A stretch of 64,000 nucleotides of DNA from Phallusia mammillata (lineage: Eukaryota; Chordata; Ascidiacea; Phlebobranchia; Ascidiidae): contig QLIY01000162.1 of NCBI GenBank assembly GCA_003260075.1, positions 105,910 through 169,909 of the forward strand, written 5' to 3'. The position numbers and the translations under genes are program-made. Of the stretch, positions 27,500 through 40,500 are shown one piece after another. Under the pieces are notes generated by a model. That model made no database searches and had not been told where the DNA came from. It saw only the letters and a program-made list of their open reading frames with translations. The number at the start of each line of letters is the position of its first letter. Within the stretch, counting starts at the first letter, position 1.

Positions 27500-29073
27500 G
27501 ACACGCCTAGCTTTGCTAAATCGACTTCTATATTGTTTCACAAACTGTTGTGCTTGCCAAATGCGTTCAACTCAGCGACTGGACAATATTTTTAACAGTA
27601 AACCCCAATGAAATCATCGCGTTTTTTGGTATAATCAACCTAATTGTTATCTAACAATTGTACAAAAAGATAATTAAACGATGCGCGTCTTTAATTTTCC
27701 CTTGGCGTCTTTAATGTTTCTGTCTTTAATAAACAATACCAAAACAATACCAAATTAATCACAGTACCATCCAAATGAAAAAAAAGTTAAGTAAGCTTAA
27801 AGCAAATAGGTGTAGATTTTTTATCAAAACCAGTGAGTCAATTGCCATAACCAAGATATTGCGTTGCACCAAAACATTTTTTTTTATTGGACCAAGTTGA
27901 ATAATGTGTGCTACAAACCGTTTTCTGTGACGATATACATACAGACGTCATAGCTTACCCCCTACAATGGTTACGGCATAATCTAACATTATGCATGCAA
28001 GCAAACCGGGTTGCTACAATGCAATACACAGCACCAGTCATTCAGGTTCAACTTGAATTTATCATCCTACAAACTAGTTACCTGTTAAGCATAAAAACAC
28101 ATAAATGCTTACCAACAATTGAAGTTTCTGGTGCAGGTCAAAAAAGGTCGTCGATGTAGTTAACACAAGTTGGCAAATAAAGGTAGATACTAACGTAGAT
28201 TATCTCACAAGGCCAGCCCAGCAAAAATACATTAATAAACCAAGGGGCAATAAGTAATTGCACAACAATGGATTTGACGTCACAAAGTCATTGTTGCGTC
28301 AATAGCAATGCCATGAGGACGATATTCCCGGCACCTGTACATAAAATAGCTCGGCGCTTTTATTTGCGTTTTAATTAAATTCCACGCCTTTTTCGAATTG
28401 ATTGCTTGCGTTGAAGGCTTTAGCAGATTTTCTAGCTCTGTTTGTTAGTGCAGCTGCTTTTAAGCAAGGTGTGCGCCAGGTGTAGTCAGTTGTTCTGTTA
28501 GTTAAGATGAAATATATTGGTGTTATTTAGTGAACATGAAAACATAATACTTACAGAAAGAATAGCCTAGCCTTGATTGCGTTGTTGAGAAAAAGTCATT
28601 CTCAGTTTGTCCCTGGAACATATCTGTGTGTTGTTGTTTTTCCAGACAGTTGACAAACTTTAGGACTCCCAGAACACATTTTAAGAAAATGCTCGCCTTT
28701 TGAAATATTTTGTATTTCCTAATAGTAGTTCTTTGATTTGATTGCTTTCGAATTGTGAAATTTAATCCATGGATGCGCCCAGCAATCAGATGCAAATGCG
28801 CAATAGAAGCATGTACCATAATTCCAAAAGAGCATATTGGTCCAGGGAATCCCTTTTGTTTAAAAAACAAAAATGTCGAAACGGCGTGACGTTTTATACA
28901 CAAATATTGACTCATACAATTTTTCTGAGTCTATTTTCGTCTTTTATTAGTACATTGCAACACAGGTAAACTATTCTGGGCTTAAACTTTAACTACTATA
29001 TAACTTTTCGCGAGGGAAATTCCGTCTTTGTAGGAATCTAGGTATTGTATGAAAGTCAACAAAGACCGATGCG
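27500..29073. other. Intergenic stretch, nothing recognised
   Basis: A 130-codon frame at 28523-28915 (-) and a 66-codon frame at 28769-28969 (+) overlap each other and show no domain. No TIR element or RNA gene was found in this interval. Confidence 0.4.
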
Positions 29074-29628
29074 CATAGGCGCCGAGTAAGCGGTGGCGGG
29101 GTGGCGCCGCCACCTTGGGTTTGTAAAGCACGGTGGCGGCCACCGTGGATATTTTAATTTCTTTGTAGCGGTATAGTATCGTAAAATCTGAAGAAATTTG
29201 GAAACAATTTTGCTTTTAAAGAAGCATGCTGGCATAAAAGCAACAAAACTGCAACCTGTTTTGGTACGAGCGTTATGACGTCAAACACACAATTGTTGGC
29301 AGTGAATGTATGGCAAGTATTGTGTATTTGTGTACAATGCGATTGTACTGTAATAAATCGTTCTTTTAGATGATACAAGAGCAACAACTTGACGAAACCT
29401 TTTCTGAACGTTGCTAAACCAATAATAACGTTAAAGCAATGTGTTTCAAATGAACATTAGTTTAAAATTTTTATTCTTTTAAAGAAATTTGACAAACGTT
29501 GCATTCTATTAAAAGTTTATTGTGCTTTGAGTTGGAGCTCGTTTGGTTGCACGCATTAGGGGGGGGGGGAAAGTGACGTCACAATTTACGTCCGCCACCT
29601 TGCAGTTTTGTAAAACTCGGCGCCTATG
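29074..29628. mobile_element. hAT-type MITE, 555 bp
   Basis: The terminal inverted repeats are CATAGGCGCCGAGT at the left and ACTCGGCGCCTATG at the right. Flanking 8-bp sequences are CCGATGCG (29066-29073) and CCGATACG (29629-29636), a 7/8 match consistent with an aged target duplication. The interior has GGTGGCGCCGCCACC-like palindromes and an 11-base G run at 29569-29579. It has no transposase and is a different family from the CAGGGGT elements. Confidence 0.8.
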
Positions 29629-30992
29629 CCGATACGCACATAAAAATGGTTCCAGCTTGGAAAACTGTGCCCTTTCATCAGGAATCACAAACAGCGAAAC
29701 AGAGGTATGAAAAATGTATCTCTTCAACTCCTGTTGGTTTTGGGATTAACTTTCTATTCAGGTACATTTATAATAAGACTTAACATCGTAACGATGTCTT
29801 AAAATACGTCCTAAATTGTAATTTTCGTTTTTTTTTATGAGAGAGAGACCTTATAGGTCGAAACAGTAAGCACCGTCTGCAGCATATATTTAATTGAAAG
29901 ATTTTTAGATTTAATGAGGCTAAACTCAGGAACACTATACACGCATAACTGCCAGAAAATTGTGTTTTTTGGTTAGACTTTATTTACGGAAAATAAATAA
30001 GCGACGTGTTGTTAAAAATTGCAGTTATATTAATGTTTATTATTTATGTAGCTGCAGTTGTGGCCTAATTTACCTTAATAAATAACGGTAACAACTTTGG
30101 TGAAGTGGACCTTTCTGTTCGTTTGTTTACAACCAAAGTATACCTTGTTCCAAGTTTTCGTGGTAGTATGGGTTTAACTATGAGTCGTATAAAAGTATAA
30201 TTAGTCCATGGTTTATGTATTTGTAATGTGTTACATTTTTTTACATCTCTGTGCATTCGGTTGCAACTTCTTTAACGAGTAGAGATATCTCATATAACTC
30301 TCAAAGTTGGGAAATGAATTTTCGTTTTTTTAATAAAGAAAGTTTTTATTTTTGTGAGCATACGATTTGTTTAGGCTACAACTTTTGTGCACACAGCTGA
30401 CAATTTTACTAGTTTTTATTGCGTTCTTCTATTTTTAGTGCATATTGTTTAAACATCACATGCATTATAAAAGTTCCCAACTTTTAACTATAACTTGGGC
30501 TAAGGGTTGTTCGCTTGTCGCCAGTTTGCAGTAGCCTAAACATGTTTTATTGCGAATTTGCCCTGATGTGAATACAAAATATTACACGTAACACTTTTTG
30601 GCGTCGGTTAAAAACAAATATTTTTTTCTTTGTCGTTCAATATGAATCGCATTTTTGACTACTAACTTTTTTAACGCGTTCTCCCTCGTTATCAACATAT
30701 CACGGGCACATGACATCAAGCAGCTATGTCAACAAAACGCATAGTCTTGAGTTTGCCTCAACGCATTTTGACCAGTTAAACGTTAAAGTCTTCAGACCTG
30801 TTATGACAAAGCAGACGCCTGGAAAAAACTTGGTCTCATTAGCCTTCGGTGAGCAAAGGAATCTTGACTTTTAGAGCAAACTTTTTCGCGTATCTGGGAA
30901 ACGCTTACGAATATTTGTACCACGCGAATAGACGCTCAGTCGTGAGACAACAAAGTTATCAGTGGGCCGCGTCCTCTATAGAAGTTACAGCC
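29629..30992. other. Upstream flank of the first chitin-binding gene
   Basis: AT-rich sequence with no supported exon or repeat. The transcription start of the gene beginning at 30993 must lie here or just upstream of the ATG. No unmistakable TATA box is seen. Confidence 0.4.
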
Positions 30993-33900
30993 ATGAAGAT
31001 TTTATCGGCAATTTTGCTGGTTATCGTTCAAGGTCTTGTAACAGGTATAAATACAGTGAAAGTTTTGTGAAGAATTTATCAGTTTTGTACATACATCGGG
31101 GTGTCAATGTCACATGCTTTTATGATAATATATCCGAGCAAAACATACTAAGAGTGCATAAGTAGTTTTTTTGGAGAATTTTGCAAGTTCTATCTTTAAA
31201 AGGCCCCGAGGGATAAACGGGAAAAAAACAGTTGAGAACCCGAAATTTATAAGAACGAATATTCGGACAGACACGCTTTAGAATTAAAAAAAAGTATTAT
31301 GCATTTTTTAGACTTATACTGCAGATCTAAATGATAAAATTCAACAATATCTTGTCAAGTCATTGGAAGATTTAAAAAACTTGCCAATGAAGCTACGGAT
31401 GTCGAATGTAAACCTGATTAATGATTCATTTAGTGTTAAGCAATCCATTTGTCACAATACAGTTTTTTAGCTTGGCCGGCTAGTGGATGTAGATTTTAAT
31501 CATTTTGTTCTAAAATATCAATAAAGTTCTTTCTATGTGGCGTATTGTTTGTACACACTTAGCGCATTAGAAAAATGTCTTCTGTGCACAAAATTTACTC
31601 CAATATTAAGGATCCACATCTAAAAGATCTCGATAATATTCTCACCATTCTTGCTGAATGAATGGCGACAGAAAGAAAATTACTGTAACTTAAAACCAAT
31701 CGAAACAAACGAAGCCTAATTTGAATCAATCCGTTAAATCCAAATAAATCCATTTGCGCAGATTCGACGATATTCACCGCTGCTGCTCTCACAACGGAAC
31801 CCAACGTCATCACTGATAGTTTAGCGGATTTATCCACGGATCCTGCTAAACCTCCGAAGCCAGATGTTACTAAAGGTGCTTACTTGGTTAAGTAAAGTGC
31901 AGCGTGTATGTTGATTTATTTTTATGTTATTAAACAAAGGGTTGGCGAACATTTTCTCGCTTCAAAGTTCAAAGTCTGACTTTCTTTTGTGACCCTGCAG
32001 AGTTAGTTGGGCCTAATTTTTCCTGTTCGAGTTCAGTTTTCTTTTTTTAATAAAACGGTCTTGATTCGGTACCCTATATGTGGCTTGAACCTCAGACAAA
32101 ATTGTGACAAAATTTTACATAGATCAGTGTAACTTTGGGCCTAATCAAGATCTTTGAAAAAAATTATTCGGATTTAGCCCTCAACGCCGGGCCCGCTTAC
32201 AAAGCTGTGCGGATCAGCTATTCATAACAAATAACAGATGCTCATCATGACGCGCATTAACTAAGCGACATTTACTTGCCAAGGTGCTTCACCCAGAAGT
32301 GCTGATAAACTACGGAAACCTCCCTTACGTTTAACCTAAACAGTATTGTTACTACGTGGCCTGTATATATCCTTTACCGACCAATATACCCGACAAGGGT
32401 GCAGCAGCCAGTGCGCGCTACAAGGGCCCAAAAGAATCTAGAGGCGTAAATATAGCTGAAATGGACTTTTAGGCATAAACTTTTAGTGTTTGTATGTAGC
32501 TGAAATTGCCCCGTATGCTATAGCATTTCGTCCCTCTCTTGTAATACAAATGAAAGCCAATCTAGTTATGATTTTGTATTGGAAAAGGAGCCAGAACCTG
32601 TCTCACTCCAGCACTAGACCGAGGTCCTTCTGTTAGCCAACCCCGGTACCAAATTCAATAGCAATGCGGTTGCACTTTGTGAACAAACAAAACTTATGTG
32701 CAGATCCAAGGTGCTTTGATGGACATGGAAATCGTATTTCAAGAGGACCGTTTAAAAACGAAGCAAGTTGTGAAAGCTACTTCGTGTGTGTCTACGGTAA
32801 ATAGACGTAATTAATCAAACGAGTCTGGTGATTAATTCTCGAAATGGAAACCACCAAATTCCGAGCCTGGTGGATCAGACTTAATCGACCTTGTGGGGAC
32901 AGGTTTCAATTTACAAAAAAAACATAAATGTCATTAATCCTATAGCTACGCATGAAAATTTTGCTGAAGCAGCACATTAACAGTACAGTAACAAAATAAA
33001 ATCTGTGATAAAATTTGAATTGAATATTTTTGAATAAGACGATTGTGTACCTAAGTTGCAAGCAAATTAAAGCTAAATGTCCTAATATCTTTCTGAAATT
33101 ATATTATTACCAAAAATAGTCTAAAAGTACAAATAGATAAATTAAAATGAAATAAACGATGTAAAAATAAAATTGATTTCGGAAAAAACTAATGTCACAA
33201 AGGTCTTGTTCTGTAGGATACCTGTTTACTCTGCAGTGCCCGGATGGTTTAGCTTTTGACCCAATACAGAAAGTGTGTAACTTTCCAATCCAAATACCGG
33301 GATGTGAATATCTGGACGGTGTAGGTGAGTTAATTTCGTAAATAGAGCATTTCGAACTTGTTGTCTGTGGTAATTAAATCTATTACAGATCCAAGTCTTT
33401 CCGGCTATTGCATCAACAACGATAGCACCCCCATTAATCCGCCTCCACCTCCAACACCCAAACCTGGAACGTGCGATACTTATTATTATTGTGAAAACGG
33501 TACGTCTAACTTAATTGCGTTTGTGTTAAGTTAGAAAGATCAAAACTCGTGTTTGTTTACAATACAGCAACTTTCAAACCTAAAGCTTGTTGCTTCGAAT
33601 TTGGACATACAAATAAGTTAATTACACTGCTGAGGCTACTTTGAGCGACATTAAATTTAGCTTATTTATTCTGTGCCCTGAGAATGGGATTTAGGTGCCC
33701 AGCTAAGGGGGGGGGGATAACTTAATTGCGTTTGTGTTAAGTTAGAAAGATCAAAACTCGTATTTGTTTACAATACAGACACTTTCAAACCTAAAGCTTG
33801 TTGCTTCGAATTTGGACACACAAATAAGTTAATTACACTGCTGAGGCTACTTTAAGCGACATTAAATGCAGCTTATTTATTCTGTGCCCTGAGAATGGGA

Positions 33901-35817
33901 TTTAGGTGCCCAGCTAATGGGGAACACTTGTATTAGTGTTTTTCTTTGTTTCGGTTTCGATTCGTACAGAATAACGATGGATACGTCAATAAATCTAGTC
34001 CAGTGGCCTGTTGCACATGTGCAACGCATTTGATTTATTTTGCCATGATTTCTTTTTAAAATTGCCAAACTACCTTTGCTTCAACCCATTTCGGTTATTG
34101 CAAATACCGCCGCTAAAGTTTATCGCTTGCAAATGTTTACCTGTTAGTCTAAACGGATTCGTAGACATCGGTTTGATTATAGCTAATGTATACACCAAAA
34201 TAACAACAATATCGTCCAGCGCATTTAAATCATTCTGTGTATTTTGTAGCGCAGTGAACTGTCAAAATAGACAGACGATAATACAATAAAAAATAGGTTT
34301 GTAGAATGTGAAGCCGTTATATTATTTCAGTGATAACTTGATTTTTACCGATTCGATCTACAGGGGGGGGGGATGTCAAAATAGACAGACGATAATACAA
34401 TAAAATAGGTTTGTAGAATGAGTAGTCGTTATATTATTTCAGTGATAACTTGATTTTTACCGATTCGATCTACAGGGGGGGGGGTCAAGCACTTCTGTTG
34501 TTAGCCAATCTACGTCGACTACAACACCCATTACTAAAGATACTTCACTGTTCACTACCACTAATGGTTTTGGTCCACAAACTTCCTCAAATGTACACTA
34601 GGGGGGGGGGAATTGTACGAGCAACTTTGCGACGAAACTGTTTGCTGGGTCAGTATCGCAAAAAATCTTTCATTAAACTCTGATTTATTTTATCAGGCAC
34701 AATGGGAGAGCAAATATGTCCACCTGGTTTGGTTTTCAACACAGATAAGCAGGAATGCGACTACGAAATTGATTCGCCAGAGTGCGTTACCGGGACAACC
34801 TTATCTACGACCGCATTGGCAAATGTCACTACTGCGAGCAATGGCAAACAGTCCACCACCTCTCGATCTGTTACGACACCAAGCACTTCTGTTGTTAGCC
34901 AATCTCCGTCGACTACAACACCCATTACGAAAGATACTACACTGTCCACTACCACTAATGGTTTTGGTCCACAAACTTCCTCAAATGTACACTATACCAC
35001 CACGAAGGTTCAGGATTTATCTACAGAAGAAAGTATAGGTACAAGTACAACTACAACTCTGCAACCTATAACTACTACAAGTGAGGTTACACATACCCAG
35101 GTTACAACAACAAAAAATGTCGGCCCCGAAATTACTGCGACAGAAATTGTTGCAACTACAGACGAAAATTCTCAATCGACTAGTATTTCAACAAGTCAGC
35201 ATTTTACAACCCAAAACACGGCCACCCAATCCCCTACATCAAAGAGTGTTGACCCAATGGTAACCACAACTGTAGGTCTTACTTCATTAACTGAAAACCT
35301 AAACCCCGCGACAACAGTAATTGTGCAGCCCAAATCGACCACATCAAGTAACATGGGCCCTTTCGAAACAACAACACCTTGTAGCGTTATAACCAAGACC
35401 ATTCAAACAGAAAGTACAGAAGGGCTCGAAACTATTTTACCAACAGATAAGGTACAGTCTACGACTCAAGAAGTAGCACCATCCAGTACAACGGAAATTA
35501 GGCAATCCCAGTCGACAACAGCATTGGGGTCTTTGGGCACATCAACAAGTAGTGTTCTAACCAGTACCATTCAAACGCATAGTACTATAGCGCCTGAAAC
35601 GATTTTGCCAGCAGATAAGCTCCAGTCTACCTCTAAGCAAGCACCGACTACAGAAAATGTAGAAGCACCAGTTAAAACAACAACAAAAGATGAACCAGAT
35701 CAGGACATTGTAACGGAACACATAGAGGATCAGACCACTTCGTCTGCAAATAAAGAACTCAATTTGCTTAAAATGTTTCCCCTTATTGTCTCAATGTCTG
35801 TTCTAATTAACTGCTAA
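30993..35817 (+). CDS. Secreted chitin-binding (peritrophin-A) mucin-like protein
   Basis: Phase-consistent exons are 30993-31044, probably 31762-31875, then 32704-32796, 33217-33324, 33389-33499 and 34697-35817. The product is about 532 residues (494 without the second exon, which is phase-neutral). It has a signal peptide (MKILSAILLVIVQGLVT), two six-cysteine CBM14/peritrophin-A domains (about 56-122 and 123-188; for example GLAFDP..CNFPIQIPGC and CPPGLVFN..CDYE), a roughly 320-residue Thr/Ser-rich stalk likely to be O-glycosylated, and a short hydrophobic C-terminus (MFPLIVSMSVLI) ending at the stop. That last feature could be a GPI-anchor signal. CBM14 domains bind chitin; a coat or barrier role is inferred. 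The last intron contains three haplotype-like duplications. AATAAA at 35924-35929 fits as the poly(A) signal. It is a tandem paralogue of the gene at 37588. Confidence 0.85.
33507..33917. repeat. Direct duplication (200 bp + 200 bp) joined by ten G
   Basis: 33507-33706 and 33718-33917 are near-identical with a few substitutions. They are separated by the G run 33707-33716 plus one base. The pair lies in the last intron of the first chitin-binding gene. Equal length with scattered mismatches looks like two alleles placed in tandem. Confidence 0.9.
34260..34474. repeat. Direct duplication (103/101 bp) joined by ten G
   Basis: 34260-34362 and 34374-34474 match apart from a 2-bp length change in an A run and a few substitutions. 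The G run is 34363-34372. A second G run (34475-34484) follows at once and starts the next duplicated piece. Confidence 0.9.
34475..34610 (+). repeat. Displaced copy of a mucin-exon segment between two ten-G runs
   Basis: 34486-34600 (115 bp) is a near copy of the coding segment 34880-34994 in the last exon of the same gene. It is bracketed by G runs 34475-34484 and 34601-34610. It lies in the intron, out of place, with several substitutions. It is best read as a second-haplotype fragment left in the assembly, not as an exon. Confidence 0.85.
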
Positions 35818-36830
35818 TTAATATCAAGGTTGCCATCAATTAGGGACTAAAACTATGGACGACGGAGAACATGTTTTAAATGTCTTGTCAAATATCAAAC
35901 AAACGGTTGTTCAGTGTGTTGAAAATAAACTTTTTCTAAGGGATTTTTTATTAAAATGAGAGCATCTCTTAGAAATAAGTACGGTATGGCAACCCTGTTA
36001 GTAGTATAGTAATGTAATTTGCTAAACGTAACTTCGCACTTGTAGTTGAACTTGCACTTAAATCGTTGTTTTGTATAATATTGTGTATCAAAGATTTGCA
36101 ATTACTCTACATGTTGGAATTCTATAAATTGTATAATTTTCGAAAGTCCTTTTAAGCCTAAGAAAGACGTTTTCTTACAAGGTACCAATTGTACACAATA
36201 TTTTTAAACCTGTTTCTAACACACCGACAAAGGCCCAAAATAAGAATAAAATGAAACCACGTAAAAGATTAATTTGTTTCGTATTTATATTCAAGTAACG
36301 CAATTTAAAATGTCACATTGTTTGTTATTACGCAATGGCTTTAAAATTACAGCCCCTGATAGAAACAAAATTGTAAAATAACTGGCTAGACCTGCAATAA
36401 ATAATTTTACCCCGCCAGAGTTAAAAATTATAATGTAGAATTTCCTTTAACATTTGTTTGTATTTTTAGCCTGCAACGTTGCAACTTGTTGGTGTGCCGC
36501 AGGCCTAAAATGTTTTAAAACTGCTAACAAATGTCATTAAATTAAACACACATAGTTTGAGGAACGCTACAAATGGCACCACAGGCTAACAACGCTGAAA
36601 AGGTGTAAACAAATTAGGATTTAATTTAGAGATTGTCGGTCACGTAGGCAGGGGGCTTGCTCAAGAGAAAAGAGTTGATAAGTAAACAACAGTACCGCTG
36701 CAAGATTGCCTGCTAAGAAAGGCAAACTATTCAGAAGTGCTCTATGAAGTCATAGTGGCGTGTGACGCAATAAAACTGTCGCACTGTGACATAAAGAATG
36801 TGGTTAAATGTGGGTTCCAATTGTTTATAG
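35818..36830. other. Intergenic region between the two chitin-binding genes
   Basis: It contains the 3' UTR of the first gene with AATAAA at 35924-35929, then AT-rich sequence with no supported exon. Confidence 0.5.
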
Positions 36831-37148
36831 CAGGGGTGTGCAACCTTTTTCACCGTGGGGCCAAATACAATTACCATGATCAGATCGCGGGCCGCACCCC
36901 CAGCTGAATTTAATATGTTTCATACCAAATATGCTTATATTGAGTTAACAAGTAAAAGTCGCATTTATTTATAGTCACATTATTACCAGGTCGCATAGAA
37001 ATACCACCGGGCGCACTAATGAGCTCAAAAATATAAGATAATTGGACTCTTTTGCCAGTAAATTAGAAAATTCCAGCGTCTCCGCGGGCCGCACGAACTT
37101 TATCAACGGGCCGCATTTGGCCCGCGGGCCGCAGGTTGCACACCCCTG
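36831..37148. mobile_element. hAT-type MITE, 318 bp
   Basis: The ends are CAGGGGTGTGCAACCT and its inverted partner AGGTTGCACACCCCTG. A perfect 8-bp target duplication GTTTATAG lies at 36823-36830 and 37149-37156. The interior carries GGGCCGC words near both ends, as in the 45631 and 48961 elements. There is no transposase. Confidence 0.95.
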
Positions 37149-37587
37149 GTTTATAGGGCTATCACATTTTTACTGCTTTAGTCACTGGAATACCTTGCAC
37201 TTATGTGTGTACACATTGCGGTGCATCATTTAATGGAACCAAGCCTACAACAAACATTGGATAATTTCTAATTCCAAGAACTGGTCGTTTCCAAAGTCCC
37301 CACATCCCACGAAAAGGTAAATGATCCACTAAAGCCGTGATTGTATTGTATGTTGGCGTTTATTGGGAGCGCTTTTAATTAAATAAGATATACGGCCGTG
37401 TGTGCAAAAAAATAAAACCGCAAACACAATCTTTTTTTGTTGTTACTTGCGAGACTCAAGTCTCGTTACCCTAGGTCCCAAAATTAAGTCTGGGCACGTT
37501 CTGTTTGCTTAAAATGTCGGACCATATAAGTAGGACCCAGGGAGCGACAAATGAGTATTCGGTGTGGTTTTACCCTTGGTGCAAAAT

Positions 37588-40500
37588 ATGAAGGCTCTTT
37601 CTGTATTAGTGTTGGCTCTTTTCTGTCAGCAAAGCTTCTGTACAGGTAGCCAGCTTTGGTAAAACATAGCCCTATAGTTCGTTTTGTTAAATACACAAGT
37701 GTATTGTGATTTTATAGTGCACTTTATATATAATGTACAAGAATAAGCGGACGTGTTAGCTTTTAAGTGAATCAATGTGATTCTTAAATTTGATTAACAT
37801 ATTGTTACGCCATAATATGTTGTTAAACTGGTTACAATTCGATAGTTGTAGAGTTAACTTTCATTCTAGACTTTACTCATCACAAAAAAAAATGATTCCA
37901 TTTTACAGACCCAGAATGCGTTGATGGAAATGGAAATCCGGTTTCAAACAATCCGTTTGGAAAAGACGGGGAATGCGAAACGTACTATCAGTGTTCAAAT
38001 GGTAAATGCACAAGTTTTGTGTTTCTTTAACTAGATGTTTTATGTCAGTGGTTTCCAACTTGGAAGTAATTCCTCACAAGGGAGGAATTTTAAAACTTGA
38101 GGGGAGAAATTTATTTTAATTTTGACATGTGGTTTGTAAATATACATTTAAGCTTTTCGAATATAACCTGTAAAGATGATAAACCCCAAATTATAGTAAA
38201 CTAGGGAGGATTAAAAATGTTTTTAAAGAGAGGAATTTGTCCAAAAAAGGTTGTTAAACACTCCTGTATGTCATCTTATGTTTTCAGGTAATTTAGTCAC
38301 CCTTCAGTGTGGTGAAGGCCTTGCATTTGATCCCATAGTGGGCGGCTGCAACTGGGCAATTCAAGTAACTGGTTGTGAATATATAGCCGGTGTTGGTAAG
38401 TTGGTCGTATTACTGTGCATAGAAATCTTATCAATTGTTCACAAAACCTAATTTGTTAGATCCAAGTCTTTCTGGCTACTGCAGAAATGACGATGGTAGT
38501 CCGATTGATCCACCGCCTCTAGCTACTCGAAAACCGGGGACTTGTGATACTTATTACTCTTGCCAGAATGGTAAGCGAACAAATTTATATTACTGCTGCA
38601 AAAATTAATAATTTTATACTTAAAAAAAGTTTTATTGTTGTAAACTGAAAAAAACTAAACTAAACTGAAAAATGTTGTGCCAATGTGGTATGAACATTGC
38701 CTATAGCGTGCCTTACATGCAGAACTGGATCAAGTACAGGGCTTGGACCTCAAAAAATATATTTCTAGAATCATCTAGATTGAAAAACAAAACATCTAAA
38801 AATATATCTAAACATAAAATAATCCAATTTATTGTAACACATTAGCCAAACAACAACGCATATGAAGGTTTTTAATATAAATTGATCTATATTAGATGCT
38901 AAAGAAGCTTACTTCTTCCTTTTCATTACTATATTTTTGCTGTTACAGTTATAACATTATAACGTTGAAGCTTTTGTGGTTATCGGGGTTGAACATTTGT
39001 AGGCTTGTACTGTTCCTATGGTATTTACAAACGTTAAAAAACTGTATAGATTTTATAGCCATCATCTCTATTCTAGATCCCGAATTTTACATCTAGCCTT
39101 AACCAAAACTATCTACATCTAGCTATAAAATATCTAAAGTGGCAGCCCTGATCAACTATTAGGCATACACGGTAAGCATCAACGGGGAAGGGGAAGCCAC
39201 CAAAAATATTCCACTGAAAAGTTTTCGCTGATGTCTCGGTATTTAAATAACCGCCATTAAGTTGGATTTTTCTGTTTTTATTGCGTGGTTAATATGATGA
39301 ATAAAAGTACTACAATAATTTCGGATTTGAGTTTCGTTTTGTTCACCATGCACCTACCCTCTATAGCAGTGGTTCTTAACCTTTTTGTAGTCACGGACAC
39401 CCCTTTTAGTAATTGATTTGGCATAATTAAGGTGTAATAAACAGCGTGTACTCGTATGCAGAATTGTAAAAACGGTTGAGAAACTTAAAAATATGCTTTT
39501 GTTTGTTAATGATACTTAACATATTTCCCTCTGTGCACCCCCTGAAACCAACTCACGGACCCCTCGGGGGTCCGCGAACCCCAGGTTAAGAACCACTGCT
39601 CTATAGTCAAAAGCAGTGTTTCATACCAGAACGGCACGAAACCAAATAACGTTATTCGTTCTGAGAAAATTATTTATTTCGCTTTTTCGTTCTGGACCGA
39701 TATTTTCATTTCGTTCCGGTCTGACCGAAATAAATTAATAACGTTACTTTTTGGTCTTAACAAAAGAACATTTCTTCGTGGTCGTTACTATTAAGCAAAA
39801 AAAGAAAGAAAGTTGCAACATACAACAATTATTGTCGGTAGTTGTTACGTCACATAACGTTTGCTAACGATGGTCAAATGGATGTAAAGTGTAGGAGCTT
39901 TAATTTTTATTACAGCTTAACGGCGCGAAATTTTCAGCAATTGTTTCATATCAAATGTCCGGAACGAAATACCGGAATAAAAAATAACGGTAATTCGTTC
40001 CGTTCCGGTATTTTGAATATTTTTTATTTCGGTATTTCGTTCCGGTATTTTAGCCAAAAATTATTTATTTCGTTCCTGTATAACGTTCCGTTCCGTTCCG
40101 GTATGAAACACTGGTCAAAAGTTATCCTAGTATTGGGCACCAAAGTCGTGAAATGACTTAGTCCCGACAAGGTCCCTGAGCACCCAACAGACTTTGTCAT
40201 GCACTGTAGTAGCATATTAAAATTGTTGGTTTATAGTTTACATTATTTTTACTTTTAAAGAACTTTTTTCGAAAACATTAATAATTTTGTTTTAACGCAA
40301 TCCCCACTTTACTTCTTTTCTACAGGCATACTAACCGAAAACACTTGTCCGAGCGGACTTGTTTTCAATCCTGGTTCACAGGGTTGCGATTGGGATTTTA
40401 ATTCACCGGAATGTACGCCTTCAACAACATCAACCCCTTCAACAACGCCAACCCCTTCAACAACGCCAACCCCTTCAATAACACCAACCCCTTTAACGAC

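Noticed and set aside
28523-28969. Overlapping 130- and 66-codon frames on opposite strands
   Set aside because: No recognisable protein features and no consistent splice context.
29569-29579. An eleven-G run as another haplotype join
   Set aside because: The flanking sequences are not copies of each other and it lies inside a complete MITE, so it may be native sequence.
31325-31407. A possible exon after TACTGCAG in the first chitin-binding gene
   Set aside because: Open and bounded by AG/GT, but its length leaves the next exon out of phase, so it cannot be used with the model.
34485-34610. An extra mucin exon upstream of the last exon
   Set aside because: It is a near copy of 34880-34994, bracketed by ten-G runs and without splice sites, so it is a misplaced allelic fragment.
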